DNA from: a virus
DNA length: 64,000 nucleotides
IMG/VR virus record: IMGVR_UViG_3300037339_000405
Span: 31,623 to 95,622 of that record
Strand: one strand, 5' to 3'
The notes below the pieces were generated by a model. That model did not search any database, had not been told where the DNA came from, and saw nothing but the letters and a program-made list of their open reading frames with translations. Positions 49,186-56,549 of this stretch are shown here, piece by piece. Numbering within the stretch: position 1 is the first letter of the stretch; each line of letters opens with the position of its first letter. The position numbers were made by a program, and so were the translations under genes.

Positions 49186-49401
49186 TCAGATTTCGACACA
49201 ATGCGGGAGTCTGCTGGCGCCCGCCGAAACGAAGACCACTGCCGGAACTACGTTGACCCGGTTCCCCCCACAATCCGCTATCATCGGTATGAAGGCCACT
49301 GCTGAAACCGGTTCAGCAACAACATACGCCGGGTGCGGAATCGGTGAACCCATCACCATGGCTGCTACCGACACCGCAAGAATCCAAGAGACGTTTTTCA
49401 T
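49186..49401 (-). CDS. Small secreted protein
   Basis: The 71-residue product starts MKNVSWILAVSVAAMVMGSPIPHPAYVVA, a signal peptide, and has two cysteines later (IADCGGN, LPHCVEI). It starts after GGAGTGCGAGTC. A periplasmic role is inferred. Function unknown. Confidence 0.6.
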   Translation of the reverse strand: MKNVSWILAVSVAAMVMGSPIPHPAYVVAEPVSAVAFIPMIADCGGNRVNVVPAVVFVSAGASRLPHCVEI

Positions 49402-49438
49402 GACTCGCACTCCTTTGCTTGTCAATCACTACAGTTCC

Positions 49439-49466
49439 ATTCTACTACATTGCACCCAAATGTCAA
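49439..49466 (-). promoter_or_regulatory. Sigma70-type promoter
   Basis: TTGACA (49461-49466), 16 nt, TAGAAT (49439-49444). It starts the accessory region right behind the terminase large subunit gene. Confidence 0.75.
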
Positions 49467-49482
49467 GCAGCATTTTCCCCCT

Positions 49483-49496
49483 TGCAATCAGTTGCA
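49483..49496. promoter_or_regulatory. TGCA-N6-TGCA palindrome
   Basis: TGCAATCAGTTGCA lies between the terminase stop and the promoter at 49.45 kb, just upstream of its -35 box. Confidence 0.45.
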
Positions 49497-49502
49497 ACCC
49501 AG

Positions 49503-52343
49503 CTAGCTGCCCCGCCCCTTGTCTGCCCGCCGCTGCCTGATGTCGAAAACGGCCGGCTCGATATCCCCCGCTTGTTCCTTAACCACGGGCTCGATGGCCT
49601 TGGTACGGTTGTAGAAGCCCACCGGATTGATGCCATGAGACAGCCAAATCTCCCGGCGCATGGTCAACCCGAATACCACCCCGGCGATGGCGTCAGAACA
49701 GTCCTTAGAATTGTGGACAAACACTCCGGAAGCCAAAGCAAAATTCTCCCATTTAGGTACCGTCAAGTCGTACACAGGTTCATTCACCTGCAGCAACTTG
49801 ATGGATAGCACTCTGTGGTTTTGCTTAGCAGAAGTTCGCTCAGACAATTTTCCAGCCCTAGCGGCTCTGTGATAATGGAGATCACACAACCCTCTTGCAT
49901 TAGCTAAGCAGCCACACCCTTCAATCGAACAAGTCTGCCTAGGCAACCCTAACTTACCTTCCTTTCTACTTTTATTGATCCGGTCCCTACTAGCTTGTCT
50001 AGCAGATTCGTTAGCAAAAAATGAGTTAAAACCAGCTTTCATAGCGTCTCTACGCTTTACCCACAAGTCGCTACCATGGTGCCGGTTATGCTCCACTCTA
50101 GCCATGAGTTCAAGATTGCGTGGATCATTGTTTCGCTTGTTTTGATCCCTATGATGAACAAGCATCCCACTCAGGGCTTTACCCACTGCCAGATGATGCG
50201 TCAAAATTCTCCTCTTCTTTACCGGGCACCAAACCATTTCATAGTTCAACCAGCCACTTTTGTAATTCACTGACCTATACAAAGGCATCAAACTCACATC
50301 AGGTGTCAAAAACTGAGCTTGAATCCAACCCCCTTCTAAAGTCATAAAAAGGTGTTCTGGAGTACACCTCACAACTTGAAAGTTGTCCAACTCCACCTCT
50401 ACCAACTGCTTTGCCACTTTGGTCATGCGAGGGTTACATGCAGGAGCGATTACTATCCCATCCTTAGACATTGAATACACATAAAACACCACACCTAGCG
50501 CGTAACGATCAACCACTTCCCTGAACGTCGGAGTAGTACCATTAGCCAAAGCTATCCTAGTCTCAGCGGTAAAACAGCCCTCTGGGGTATGATCAATCTT
50601 CCCGGTCTTGGGGTCCTTCTCCAAGCTCAAAAGCTCGTGTAGGGCCGTCTGGTGCTTTGGTAGGCGTAGCCTGCCGTCATAGGCCGCGCCCTTTACGAAA
50701 TCGTAGGGCAATCCAGTCTTATCCACCGACACGGTACCTGTCTTGAACCCGTTGGTGCGCAACACCTGTTGAGAGTCCACTGACTGCCAGCTGTCGAAAC
50801 TCACCCACTCAATGGGCAACCCCTCATCACGCAGCTTCATCAACAGCGCCCGGATCTTGGCGAAGTTGATCTCCCCATTCAGCGGGGGCTTCACTCGCAG
50901 CACAAAATCGAAAACGATAATGGGCAAGGTTTCCGCCGTCCCATCCCCGCGAACGACTTCCATGAAGCCCTCCACGTAGCCACACGCTACCCCAGCGGCA
51001 TCAGAAGATAGGCCAAGGTCCACATGCACCCAGCGTTTCTGCTTCTTTGCAGCAAATGCTTCTGGGTAGAACACCAGCGGCGGCACCTTGAAGTTGCACT
51101 CCTGCAGGCTGAGAACGCTCTCCGTCTTGCCAAACGAATCCACCACAGACTCCACATCCGAAATGAATGGGAATCGCGCTAGCGTACTCACCCCGGCCAC
51201 GTCCCGCAGCGCGCCCATCATGTCGCGCTCGAAATCCATGCGGTGCTCTTCCGGTACCTCCATCACCAGATGCACCATGTTGTCGGGCACGGGCTCACTG
51301 TCTTCCAGAATCTGCGGCTTGTGCGTGTCATCGCCTATGAACAACCTGAACCAGTTGTCGCTATAGGTACCGGGAGGCTTGATCTCCCACGTGCGCTTGT
51401 CATAGACATAGATCGAAGGGTCCTTGTGCGCCTCCTTGATCTTCACATCGGTAAATTCCCCCGGGTAGTGCTTGGAGGAAACAAGACACAGAATGCCCGG
51501 CATTGCCCCCTGATTCATGAAGCGCGACTTGCGGCGCCGAGCAATCGAGTTGTAAACCGTCATCGCTTGGTTGTAGGTGCCCCGATCTATGGAACGCTTG
51601 GACTTCTCGATGATCGCCATGAAGTTGACTTCATCGATGAGTCCCCCTATCACGTTCTGACCCAGTGCACCCAGATCACCCCCCACAGGCTTCACTTCCA
51701 GACGATGCGGAAAGCGCAGAACCGTCTTCAGATCCCGCGCATACGGAAAGTTCACGGTGAAGTAATGGGACTGCTCGCAGATGGCGCGGAAGCGCTGGAA
51801 GTCCACGTCCTTCGCAAGCGTGGCGTTCAAGCTCTGAAAAATGAAGACGATCTCGCTGGTGCTATCAAGCCCGAACGTCTGATGCACATCACGGAAGCAG
51901 CTGAGCAAGTAAATCTGGTAGGCATTCGTATACAGCGCTAGCGTGGTCTTTGCCGATCCGATGGACCCGGTGCACACACACTCGGTGTAGCGATTAACCA
52001 GCCGCTGTCCGTCCGGATTGTTGATCTCCTTCAGATACCGCAACACCTCCGGATAGATTTCCGCTCGCGGGCGATTCAAATACTGAGACCCGAACATGAA
52101 CTCCTCAATGTCCACCGGGTACTCGTTGAGCTTGATCAGGTAGTACAGCGTGGCCATGTCCTCGCCGGACCGGTACAGATCCAAAGCCTCAAGGATGGCC
52201 TCAGCGTATTCAGGATTCTCGAAACTGCGCGCCCGTGTCTCGACCTCCAGCTTGTGCAGCATGGGGTCATTGGCGGGTAGGAACCCGGGCCTACGTTTCG
52301 ACGGGGCTTTCGCCTTGGAGAAGGGCTTTGCCGCTAATGGCAT
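49503..52343 (-). CDS. terL: Terminase large subunit with HNH intein
   Basis: The 946-residue precursor is the DNA packaging motor. The ATPase part has a variant Walker A (CTGSIGSAKTTLAL; Ala in place of the usual Gly) and Walker B GGLIDEVNF. The nuclease part has HVDLGLSSDAAG, VSFDSWQSVDSQQVL and SKDCSDAIAGVVFGL, with the three expected aspartates. An intein of 289 residues (49710-50576) interrupts the nuclease region between HTPEG and SKDCSDA, directly at the third metal-binding motif. The spliced protein would be about 657 residues. The start overlaps the small subunit gene by 53 nt. Confidence 0.92.
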   Translation of the reverse strand: MPLAAKPFSKAKAPSKRRPGFLPANDPMLHKLEVETRARSFENPEYAEAILEALDLYRSGEDMATLYYLIKLNEYPVDIEEFMFGSQYLNRPRAEIYPEVLRYLKEINNPDGQRLVNRYTECVCTGSIGSAKTTLALYTNAYQIYLLSCFRDVHQTFGLDSTSEIVFIFQSLNATLAKDVDFQRFRAICEQSHYFTVNFPYARDLKTVLRFPHRLEVKPVGGDLGALGQNVIGGLIDEVNFMAIIEKSKRSIDRGTYNQAMTVYNSIARRRKSRFMNQGAMPGILCLVSSKHYPGEFTDVKIKEAHKDPSIYVYDKRTWEIKPPGTYSDNWFRLFIGDDTHKPQILEDSEPVPDNMVHLVMEVPEEHRMDFERDMMGALRDVAGVSTLARFPFISDVESVVDSFGKTESVLSLQECNFKVPPLVFYPEAFAAKKQKRWVHVDLGLSSDAAGVACGYVEGFMEVVRGDGTAETLPIIVFDFVLRVKPPLNGEINFAKIRALLMKLRDEGLPIEWVSFDSWQSVDSQQVLRTNGFKTGTVSVDKTGLPYDFVKGAAYDGRLRLPKHQTALHELLSLEKDPKTGKIDHTPEGCFTAETRIALANGTTPTFREVVDRYALGVVFYVYSMSKDGIVIAPACNPRMTKVAKQLVEVELDNFQVVRCTPEHLFMTLEGGWIQAQFLTPDVSLMPLYRSVNYKSGWLNYEMVWCPVKKRRILTHHLAVGKALSGMLVHHRDQNKRNNDPRNLELMARVEHNRHHGSDLWVKRRDAMKAGFNSFFANESARQASRDRINKSRKEGKLGLPRQTCSIEGCGCLANARGLCDLHYHRAARAGKLSERTSAKQNHRVLSIKLLQVNEPVYDLTVPKWENFALASGVFVHNSKDCSDAIAGVVFGLTMRREIWLSHGINPVGFYNRTKAIEPVVKEQAGDIEPAVFDIRQRRADKGRGS
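49710..50576 (-). mobile_element. Intein with HNH homing endonuclease in terL
   Basis: The insert begins with Cys (CFTAETRIALANG; block A) and ends VFVHN followed by Ser (block G), so splicing would use Cys1, terminal His-Asn and Ser+1. A block B-like VRCTPEHLF is present (TPEH). The centre carries an HNH endonuclease (LVHHRDQNKRNNDPRNLELMARVEHNRHH) and an extra cysteine cluster (CSIEGCGCLANARGLCDLHYH). It is 867 nt, in frame. The base composition (A/T-rich compared with flanks, for example around 50.0-50.5 kb) suggests acquisition from elsewhere. Confidence 0.92.
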
Positions 52344-52995
52344 GGGCTATCTGATCCAAGAAGGTGATGGCCTGCATCGCAGGTTGCTTGTGCGGGCTGT
52401 ACTGCTTCTCTACCAGTGCCTTCACCAGCTTTTCCAGCACCGTGTCGCTATACACACCTATCTTCGCCAAGAAATCGTTGCGAGCGTTCTCAGCACTGAG
52501 CACCACCCGCAGCGCGTTGAGTTGGGTCTCACGATTGCAGTGTGGGTTAGTGCTCATCATGAGGGCGGACGCACGCACGTCCGCGTAGACAGTCAGGGAT
52601 TCGCCGATGTACTGAGGCACATCGATGTGCTCCGCGTCCATGCGTACACGGTTCTTCAGTTCCGCCATCAGCTGGTAGTAGCGCGGGCGGCTGATCTTCA
52701 GTGCTTCACACACATCCCCCACAGGCACTCGCCGCAGAACGCAGCGGTGCATGTACGCCATCCTAGCGTCCCGGTCGTCCTTGTTGATCCAGCGCTGCGG
52801 GTCCACCAGCATGCGGTGATCTGACAGATACTGGATGCGTTTCAGCAGGTCAGGATCATCAAGCTCGGCGTATAGCTTGAACAAGTCGTCAGCTGTATAG
52901 GGAATCTTGCGGGGCCACCGCCCTCTATTATCCTTCAAACGGCTTTTCTTCTGAGGCTTGGTGCCCCCGCCTTTCAGCACTATCTTGACCGGCAC
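52291..52995 (-). CDS. Terminase small subunit (putative)
   Basis: The 234-residue product directly precedes terL with a 53-nt overlap. A helix-turn-helix is likely at residues 85-110 (RVPVGDVCEALKISRPRYYQLMAELKNRV). A basic N-terminus (KGGGTKPQKKSRLKDNRGRWPRK) and a coiled C-terminal half follow the usual DNA-binding/oligomer layout. The small subunit recognises phage DNA for packaging. Family membership is inferred from position and HTH. Confidence 0.7.
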   Translation of the reverse strand: MPVKIVLKGGGTKPQKKSRLKDNRGRWPRKIPYTADDLFKLYAELDDPDLLKRIQYLSDHRMLVDPQRWINKDDRDARMAYMHRCVLRRVPVGDVCEALKISRPRYYQLMAELKNRVRMDAEHIDVPQYIGESLTVYADVRASALMMSTNPHCNRETQLNALRVVLSAENARNDFLAKIGVYSDTVLEKLVKALVEKQYSPHKQPAMQAITFLDQIAHAISGKALLQGESPVET

Positions 52996-53033
52996 GGCAT
53001 TGACCTAGACTTGTCAAGGCCGCAGGGTACTCG

Positions 53034-53047
53034 TGCAGTTGGTTGCA
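53034..53047. promoter_or_regulatory. TGCA-N6-TGCA palindrome
   Basis: TGCAGTTGGTTGCA lies in the 72-nt gap upstream of the terminase small subunit gene. TTGACA follows at 53012-53017, but no clear -10 box is at the right spacing. Confidence 0.45.
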
Positions 53048-53067
53048 CGTCAAGCGCGAAGGCGCAA

Positions 53068-53856
53068 CTACTTCACACCTGCCACCTTACTAACAACCCA
53101 GAAATCCTCGCACAGATTGTCGTTGAGAATGAATTCCATGGGCATCAGGAAATATCCTTTCCTTCCCCACGCAGACCCCCACGAATTGCGGCACATCACG
53201 ACCGGGTATTTCAACCCCCACAGAGATCCATTCAGATCGTAGCCGACAGCCGTCACGCAATGCCCACCAAGCAAAGTCTCATCGTGCAGGTTGGGCATCG
53301 GCATGATGCCCGTGCGCTTTACCCGTTCGCTCTCAAAGCTGTCATAGACTGCGAACCCGAAGATGACCGGGTAGCCTTCAGCAAGGGCTGAGCAGATGGC
53401 CACTTCAGTCTGATCCACCCTAGCGTATTCCAACGCCTTCTTCTTCTCTGCCGCACGTATCTGCGCCGGAGGAGGCTTCAGACGAAACTTTGCAATGTTA
53501 TACGGCCACGAAGTCTCCGTGCAGATGCCGTAGTTCAACATGGCTTTCAGGGTGTCACGGATATAGGCCCCAGAATCCCAACCAGCTGTCCCATCGATGA
53601 ACCGCGACCACCAATACAGGAACAGACGCGAACGGTTCAAGTAACGATGGTCATAGCGGAAATCCAGATACTCGTATAGGGACACCCCTCCATTGGCGGT
53701 ACACGAGCCCAAGTTTCCCTGATCCTCCACCTTGCTCATCAGAGCGTGCAAATCAATAGTATTCGGGATCTCCGGCGCCAACACCTTCGCGCGGTATACA
53801 TGATCCCTCCCATCAAGCGGATCGGGTGCCCAGTTGTAGATACGGCTGTGTAGCAT
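53068..53856 (-). CDS. Papain-like (C1A) cysteine protease
   Basis: The 262-residue product has all catalytic motifs of the C1 family: VEDQGNLGSCTANGGVSLYEYL (oxyanion Gln and nucleophile Cys, about 45-65), GGHCVTAVGYD (His, about 202) and CRNSWGSAWGRKGYFLMP (Asn, about 225-240). No signal peptide is visible, so it acts in the cytoplasm or in the virion. It starts 34 nt behind the guide RNA array with TAGGAGC upstream, and is probably on the same transcript as the tas gene. Possible roles: processing of phage or host proteins. C1 proteases are unusual in phages. Confidence 0.9.
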   Translation of the reverse strand: MLHSRIYNWAPDPLDGRDHVYRAKVLAPEIPNTIDLHALMSKVEDQGNLGSCTANGGVSLYEYLDFRYDHRYLNRSRLFLYWWSRFIDGTAGWDSGAYIRDTLKAMLNYGICTETSWPYNIAKFRLKPPPAQIRAAEKKKALEYARVDQTEVAICSALAEGYPVIFGFAVYDSFESERVKRTGIMPMPNLHDETLLGGHCVTAVGYDLNGSLWGLKYPVVMCRNSWGSAWGRKGYFLMPMEFILNDNLCEDFWVVSKVAGVK

Positions 53857-53889
53857 TCTTTTAGCTCCTATGAGGCAATCATATCGGGG

Positions 53890-54385
53890 GGTACTCTCCC
53901 GGAACTTGTTTCGATCTCTGGGGTTGATGCTATCGGTAGGTGTGTCTCAATTAGTGCTCTTGGTACTCTCACTCTTCCTGTTTCATTCCCTCTTTATGTA
54001 GCTGTCACTTGGTCTGATTCAATCGAAGCCTCTGGTACTCCCTCTGCATGTGTTTCAATACCCAGCAAGTGGTGCCTTCCTCTTACCTGTCTCGTTCCTC
54101 TTGGATGGTGCTCTCTGGTGTTGATGACTCGCTTGCTTTAACGGTGCTCTGTACTTGTAAGGCTCGCTCTAACCCTTCGGGACTCTCGATCCGATTGGCT
54201 CAATCTTCTCGTTTGAAACCGTCAGTTTCTGTGTTTCACTTCGCTTCCATGGCTCTCTCGTCATCGGAGGCTCGATCCTCTCGGTGTGGAACTCTCTGCA
54301 TCGATGTCTCATTCTCCTGCCTCGGTACTCTTCTCTAGCGTGATTCACACGGGTGCTATGGTGCTATCGGTGCGACTGGTTAATT
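53890..54385 (-). repeat. TIGR array: 14 dual-motif units of 36-37 nt
   Basis: Between two genes, about 600 bp without coding capacity on the minus strand holds two alternating 9-nt motifs. In RNA sense motif A is GAGAGTACC-like and motif B is ATTGAAACA-like. On the plus strand A starts at 53890, 53926, 53962, 53998, 54034, 54071, 54107, 54143, 54179, 54215, 54251, 54288, 54324 and 54360. B starts at 53907, 53943, 53979, 54015, 54051, 54088, 54125, 54160, 54196, 54232, 54268, 54305, 54341 and 54377. Thus each unit has two motifs and two variable stretches of about 8-10 nt. Motifs are degenerate (5-9 of 9 bases kept), while the spacing is strict. This is the architecture of TIGR arrays, which yield 36-nt tigRNAs with two 9-nt spacers. 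The unit is not a CRISPR repeat-spacer unit. Confidence 0.92.
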
Positions 54386-54466
54386 CCATAAACACGCTCT
54401 ACTTGATTGGTACTCTCCTCGGGGTTGACTCCCTCTACACAGTTTTCTGGTGCTAACTTCTGCAGA
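54386..54466 (-). other. Leader-side end of the TIGR array
   Basis: Between the tas stop and the first regular unit lies an irregular unit: a perfect A motif at 54409-54417, a B-like TGACTCCCT (plus strand) at 54425-54433 and an A-like GGTGCTAAC at 54449. The spacing deviates from 36 nt. It may be a decayed unit or a leader that directs processing. No separate promoter is obvious. Confidence 0.6.
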
Positions 54467-55315
54467 TTAGTCAGAGTCGTCCTTCTTGCCCTTCTCCGGG
54501 TTGAAAGGCCAATTGGGAGCCTCGATCACGTGCGCGTGCCCCATGTGCACAATGGCATACGGCAGCGGGGGTTCTTTCTTGAGGATTAGCCGGTAACCCA
54601 CATCGTGATAATGCGCCAAAAACAGCTTCACTGCGTACCGGCGCGCACGCGCGTGCAGGTGAGCCGGCGGCAAGCGCCCCATGATGTACGCCTTATAGGC
54701 GTCCGTGTCCTTATTGTAGTTGCGCTTAGTCAAAATCCCCTTGGCGATCTCGGCATGCTTGCCAGCTTCGGTGTGCTCAATCTCGAATTTCTTGCGCTCC
54801 GCGTAGACTTTGCCGTACACGTCATCCGGATGGTTGGACACCTTCACGAACGACTCTCCGATTTTCCACGCAAGAGTCTTGAGTGACGCGTTCCACGGAC
54901 GCCGCTCTCCCTTGTTCCACGTCTTGGTGGGGTCCAGCCCCGCAAACGCCCAGATGTGCCCTGTGGTGGGCGCCTTCTCCAGATCAATGTGCGCAAGCAA
55001 CCCCGCCGAGATCACCGGGCCGATGCCGACGATGGAGCGCGCCCAGAGCCCGAGAGGATTGTGGCGAGAGTAGTGATCAAGCGCCAGACGCACCTGCTTC
55101 TCCAGATTCTCGGAACGCGTCTTAAACCACTCGATTACTTCACAAGGCTCCTGCGAGGATTTCTGAGCGCGCACCTGCCCGGCTGCGCGAATGCGGTTTT
55201 CCTGCATCTGGTAGTAGGCATCCACCAAATACCGGGCCTGATCAGGCGACATTGTTTCCGCCACCTTACGCAGATCCTTGGACAAGCGGTCTTCATCGTC
55301 TTTGCTGACGGGCAT
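54467..55315 (-). CDS. tasA: TIGR-associated Nop/IS110-like protein without nuclease (TasA-like)
   Basis: The 282-residue product has an N-terminal helical/coiled-coil part (1-90: LSKDLRKVAETMSPDQARYLVDAYYQMQENRI; WFKTRSENLEKQVRLALDHYS). The domain shared by IS110-type transposases and Nop proteins follows (about 93-160: ARSIVGIGPVISAGLLAHIDLEKAPTTGHIWAFAGLDPTKTWNKGERR...SLKTLAWKIGESFVKV). A basic helical C-terminus ends HLHARARRYAVKLFLAHYHDVGYRL. The DEDD/RuvC catalytic domain of IS110 enzymes is missing, and so is any HNH. An array of two-motif repeats lies directly downstream on the same strand. These traits match nuclease-less Tas proteins, which bind dual-spacer tigRNAs and recognise DNA. 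I infer RNA-guided DNA binding, for example silencing or blocking of a competing phage, plasmid or host gene. It has its own strong promoter. Confidence 0.9.
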   Translation of the reverse strand: MPVSKDDEDRLSKDLRKVAETMSPDQARYLVDAYYQMQENRIRAAGQVRAQKSSQEPCEVIEWFKTRSENLEKQVRLALDHYSRHNPLGLWARSIVGIGPVISAGLLAHIDLEKAPTTGHIWAFAGLDPTKTWNKGERRPWNASLKTLAWKIGESFVKVSNHPDDVYGKVYAERKKFEIEHTEAGKHAEIAKGILTKRNYNKDTDAYKAYIMGRLPPAHLHARARRYAVKLFLAHYHDVGYRLILKKEPPLPYAIVHMGHAHVIEAPNWPFNPEKGKKDDSD

Positions 55316-55391
55316 GGCATGCTCCTTAACAAGGTGAATGGTTTTGGCCCGCTTTATGCTCCCCTGACGGGCCTCAGTGGTATTGCCCGCA

Positions 55392-55419
55392 ACTATACAC
55401 CATTCCTTGCGTTTGTCAA
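55392..55419 (-). promoter_or_regulatory. Strong promoter of the tas gene and array
   Basis: TTGACA (55414-55419), 16 nt, TATAGT (55392-55397). The leader to the tas start is about 70 nt with AAGGAGC. The transcript would also cover the array and the protease gene. Confidence 0.8.
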
Positions 55420-55478
55420 CAGTTACATTCCACGCTATGTGATACTACCAATCCACTAGGAGCAAATCCATAGGCTCT

Positions 55479-55676
55479 TCAGCGCCCCTTCACGCGCTGC
55501 TCCCATATCTGCTCGATCTTCTCTACCTGATTGCCAGTCAAGCCCGTGGTGCTGTCGTGATTGTCGTGTGCCTGCAGCATCACGCTGCGCACAAAGCTCT
55601 CTTCCCAGTCAGACAAGCTGCCCTCGTCAAGGGCTTCAATCAAGTCGTCCAGCTGATCCCCTATAGACTTCGCCAT
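55479..55676 (-). CDS. Small acidic helical protein
   Basis: The 65-residue product (MAKSIGDQLDDLIEALDEGSLSDWEESFVRSVMLQAHDNHDSTTGLTGNQVEKIEQIWEQRVKGR) starts after AAAGGAGTAGCAG within the end of the zinc gene. Its 'LsdWEesFv.s' and 'LT.kQv..iekiwer' segments resemble a small phage family of unknown function. Confidence 0.7.
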   Translation of the reverse strand: MAKSIGDQLDDLIEALDEGSLSDWEESFVRSVMLQAHDNHDSTTGLTGNQVEKIEQIWEQRVKGR

Positions 55677-55857
55677 CTGCTACTCCTTTAGCTGCAGTCT
55701 CTACCTCGCACACCCTACACTTACCTTGCCCATACCACGCTACATCGTGCGTCAGACAGTAGTTCTCAGGCACCGCCCACAGGGGGCCGTGTGGGCACAC
55801 CGTCCACTGTACTTCGTCGTCAAGCCACCTCTGACACACATCACACTGATGAATCAC
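55636..55857 (-). CDS. Small zinc-binding protein
   Basis: The 73-residue product has CDVCQRWLDDEVQWTVCPHGPLWAVPENYCLTHDVAWYGQGKCRVCEV, with enough Cys and His for two zinc sites. It shares 1 nt with the upstream gene. Function unknown. Confidence 0.65.
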   Translation of the reverse strand: MIHQCDVCQRWLDDEVQWTVCPHGPLWAVPENYCLTHDVAWYGQGKCRVCEVETAAKGVADGEVYRGSAGRLD

Positions 55858-56141
55858 TACATTTCCCCGCGTGCCACAGCATCATAAAACTGCAGGATCT
55901 CAGCCTGCAGATCACCAATCAGCGCGATGCTATCCTTCTCATTGCCGCTTTTAGCAGCGGTTGCCATCAGCATGAAAAGGGTATGCGCCCCCGCATAGTA
56001 AGCCCGCCGCATTTCCTGTTTCTGCTTGCCCCCGGCAAACACCGGCTGCAGTACCTTCGCGTCAAACACGTTCCAGTGCGCAGCAATCGTGCGCGACACC
56101 TTTACCGGCTTGACACCTACCCCCTCAGACAATTTCTGCAC
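55857..56141 (-). CDS. Small helical protein
   Basis: The 94-residue product (SRTIAAHWNVFDAKVLQPVFAGGKQKQEMRRAYYAGAHTLFMLMATAAKSGNEKDSIALIGDLQAEILQFYDAVARGEM) is helical and resembles small phage proteins with an 'rrafyaGa..l..ll' pattern. It overlaps its neighbours. Function unknown. Confidence 0.7.
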   Translation of the reverse strand: MQKLSEGVGVKPVKVSRTIAAHWNVFDAKVLQPVFAGGKQKQEMRRAYYAGAHTLFMLMATAAKSGNEKDSIALIGDLQAEILQFYDAVARGEM

Positions 56142-56319
56142 GCTTGCAATCTCCGATCACAAAACGCCCCGGGTACTTCTCCATGTACTTGCTCTGAAAT
56201 TTCTCGTAGGTCAGCCAACACAGCGCCTCACTAGGCATGGCACGTGTCAGTTGAAGATAGGGCTCCCGCAGATCAGAAGGGAGTATGAAGATCGACAAGG
56301 TAAGCACCCAGCCCATCAC
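56125..56319 (-). CDS. Small protein with hydrophobic N-terminus
   Basis: The 64-residue product starts MMGWVLTLSIFILPSDLREPYLQ, a possible signal anchor. It overlaps both neighbours (17 and 4 nt). Function unknown. Confidence 0.55.
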   Translation of the reverse strand: MMGWVLTLSIFILPSDLREPYLQLTRAMPSEALCWLTYEKFQSKYMEKYPGRFVIGDCKRAEIV

Positions 56320-56549
56320 ACATCACTGCCTGCCCGGCGCGATACTTCCCTAACAATCATCTGCGCGATATCCACAGCCTCAGCCACCTTGGCTTCAAAG
56401 GACGTATCGCGCAGTTCACTATGGTTGGGCTCAAAATCTCCCCCAGCGGCCATGCCAGCGGCAATTATGCCGGCAATCAACACCAAATCCCGGCCATCAA
56501 CTACAACAACATCTTCCACCGCGAAGGTCTCAAAAAGGCCAGTGTCCAA
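56316..56549 (-). CDS. Small acidic protein
   Basis: The 77-residue product (MDTGLFETFAVEDVVVVDGRDLVLIAGIIAAGMAAGGDFEPNHSELRDTSFEAKVAEAVDIAQMIVREVSRRAGSDV) has a hydrophobic centre of about 18 residues and a helical end. Function unknown. Confidence 0.65.
   Translation of the reverse strand: MDTGLFETFAVEDVVVVDGRDLVLIAGIIAAGMAAGGDFEPNHSELRDTSFEAKVAEAVDIAQMIVREVSRRAGSDV

Noticed and set aside
54048-54338. A 96-codon open frame on the plus strand inside the gene-free gap behind the tas gene
   Set aside because: It has no ribosome site, opposes all other genes, and its serine/leucine-rich sequence simply mirrors the 36-nt repeat units.
53890-54385. A CRISPR array
   Set aside because: The repeats are 9 nt, degenerate and of two alternating kinds, the variable parts are 8-10 nt, and no cas gene is present. 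The pattern fits TIGR, not CRISPR, although ATTGAAAC resembles a CRISPR repeat end.
54467-55315. An active IS110 insertion sequence
   Set aside because: The DEDD catalytic domain is missing and no element ends are visible.
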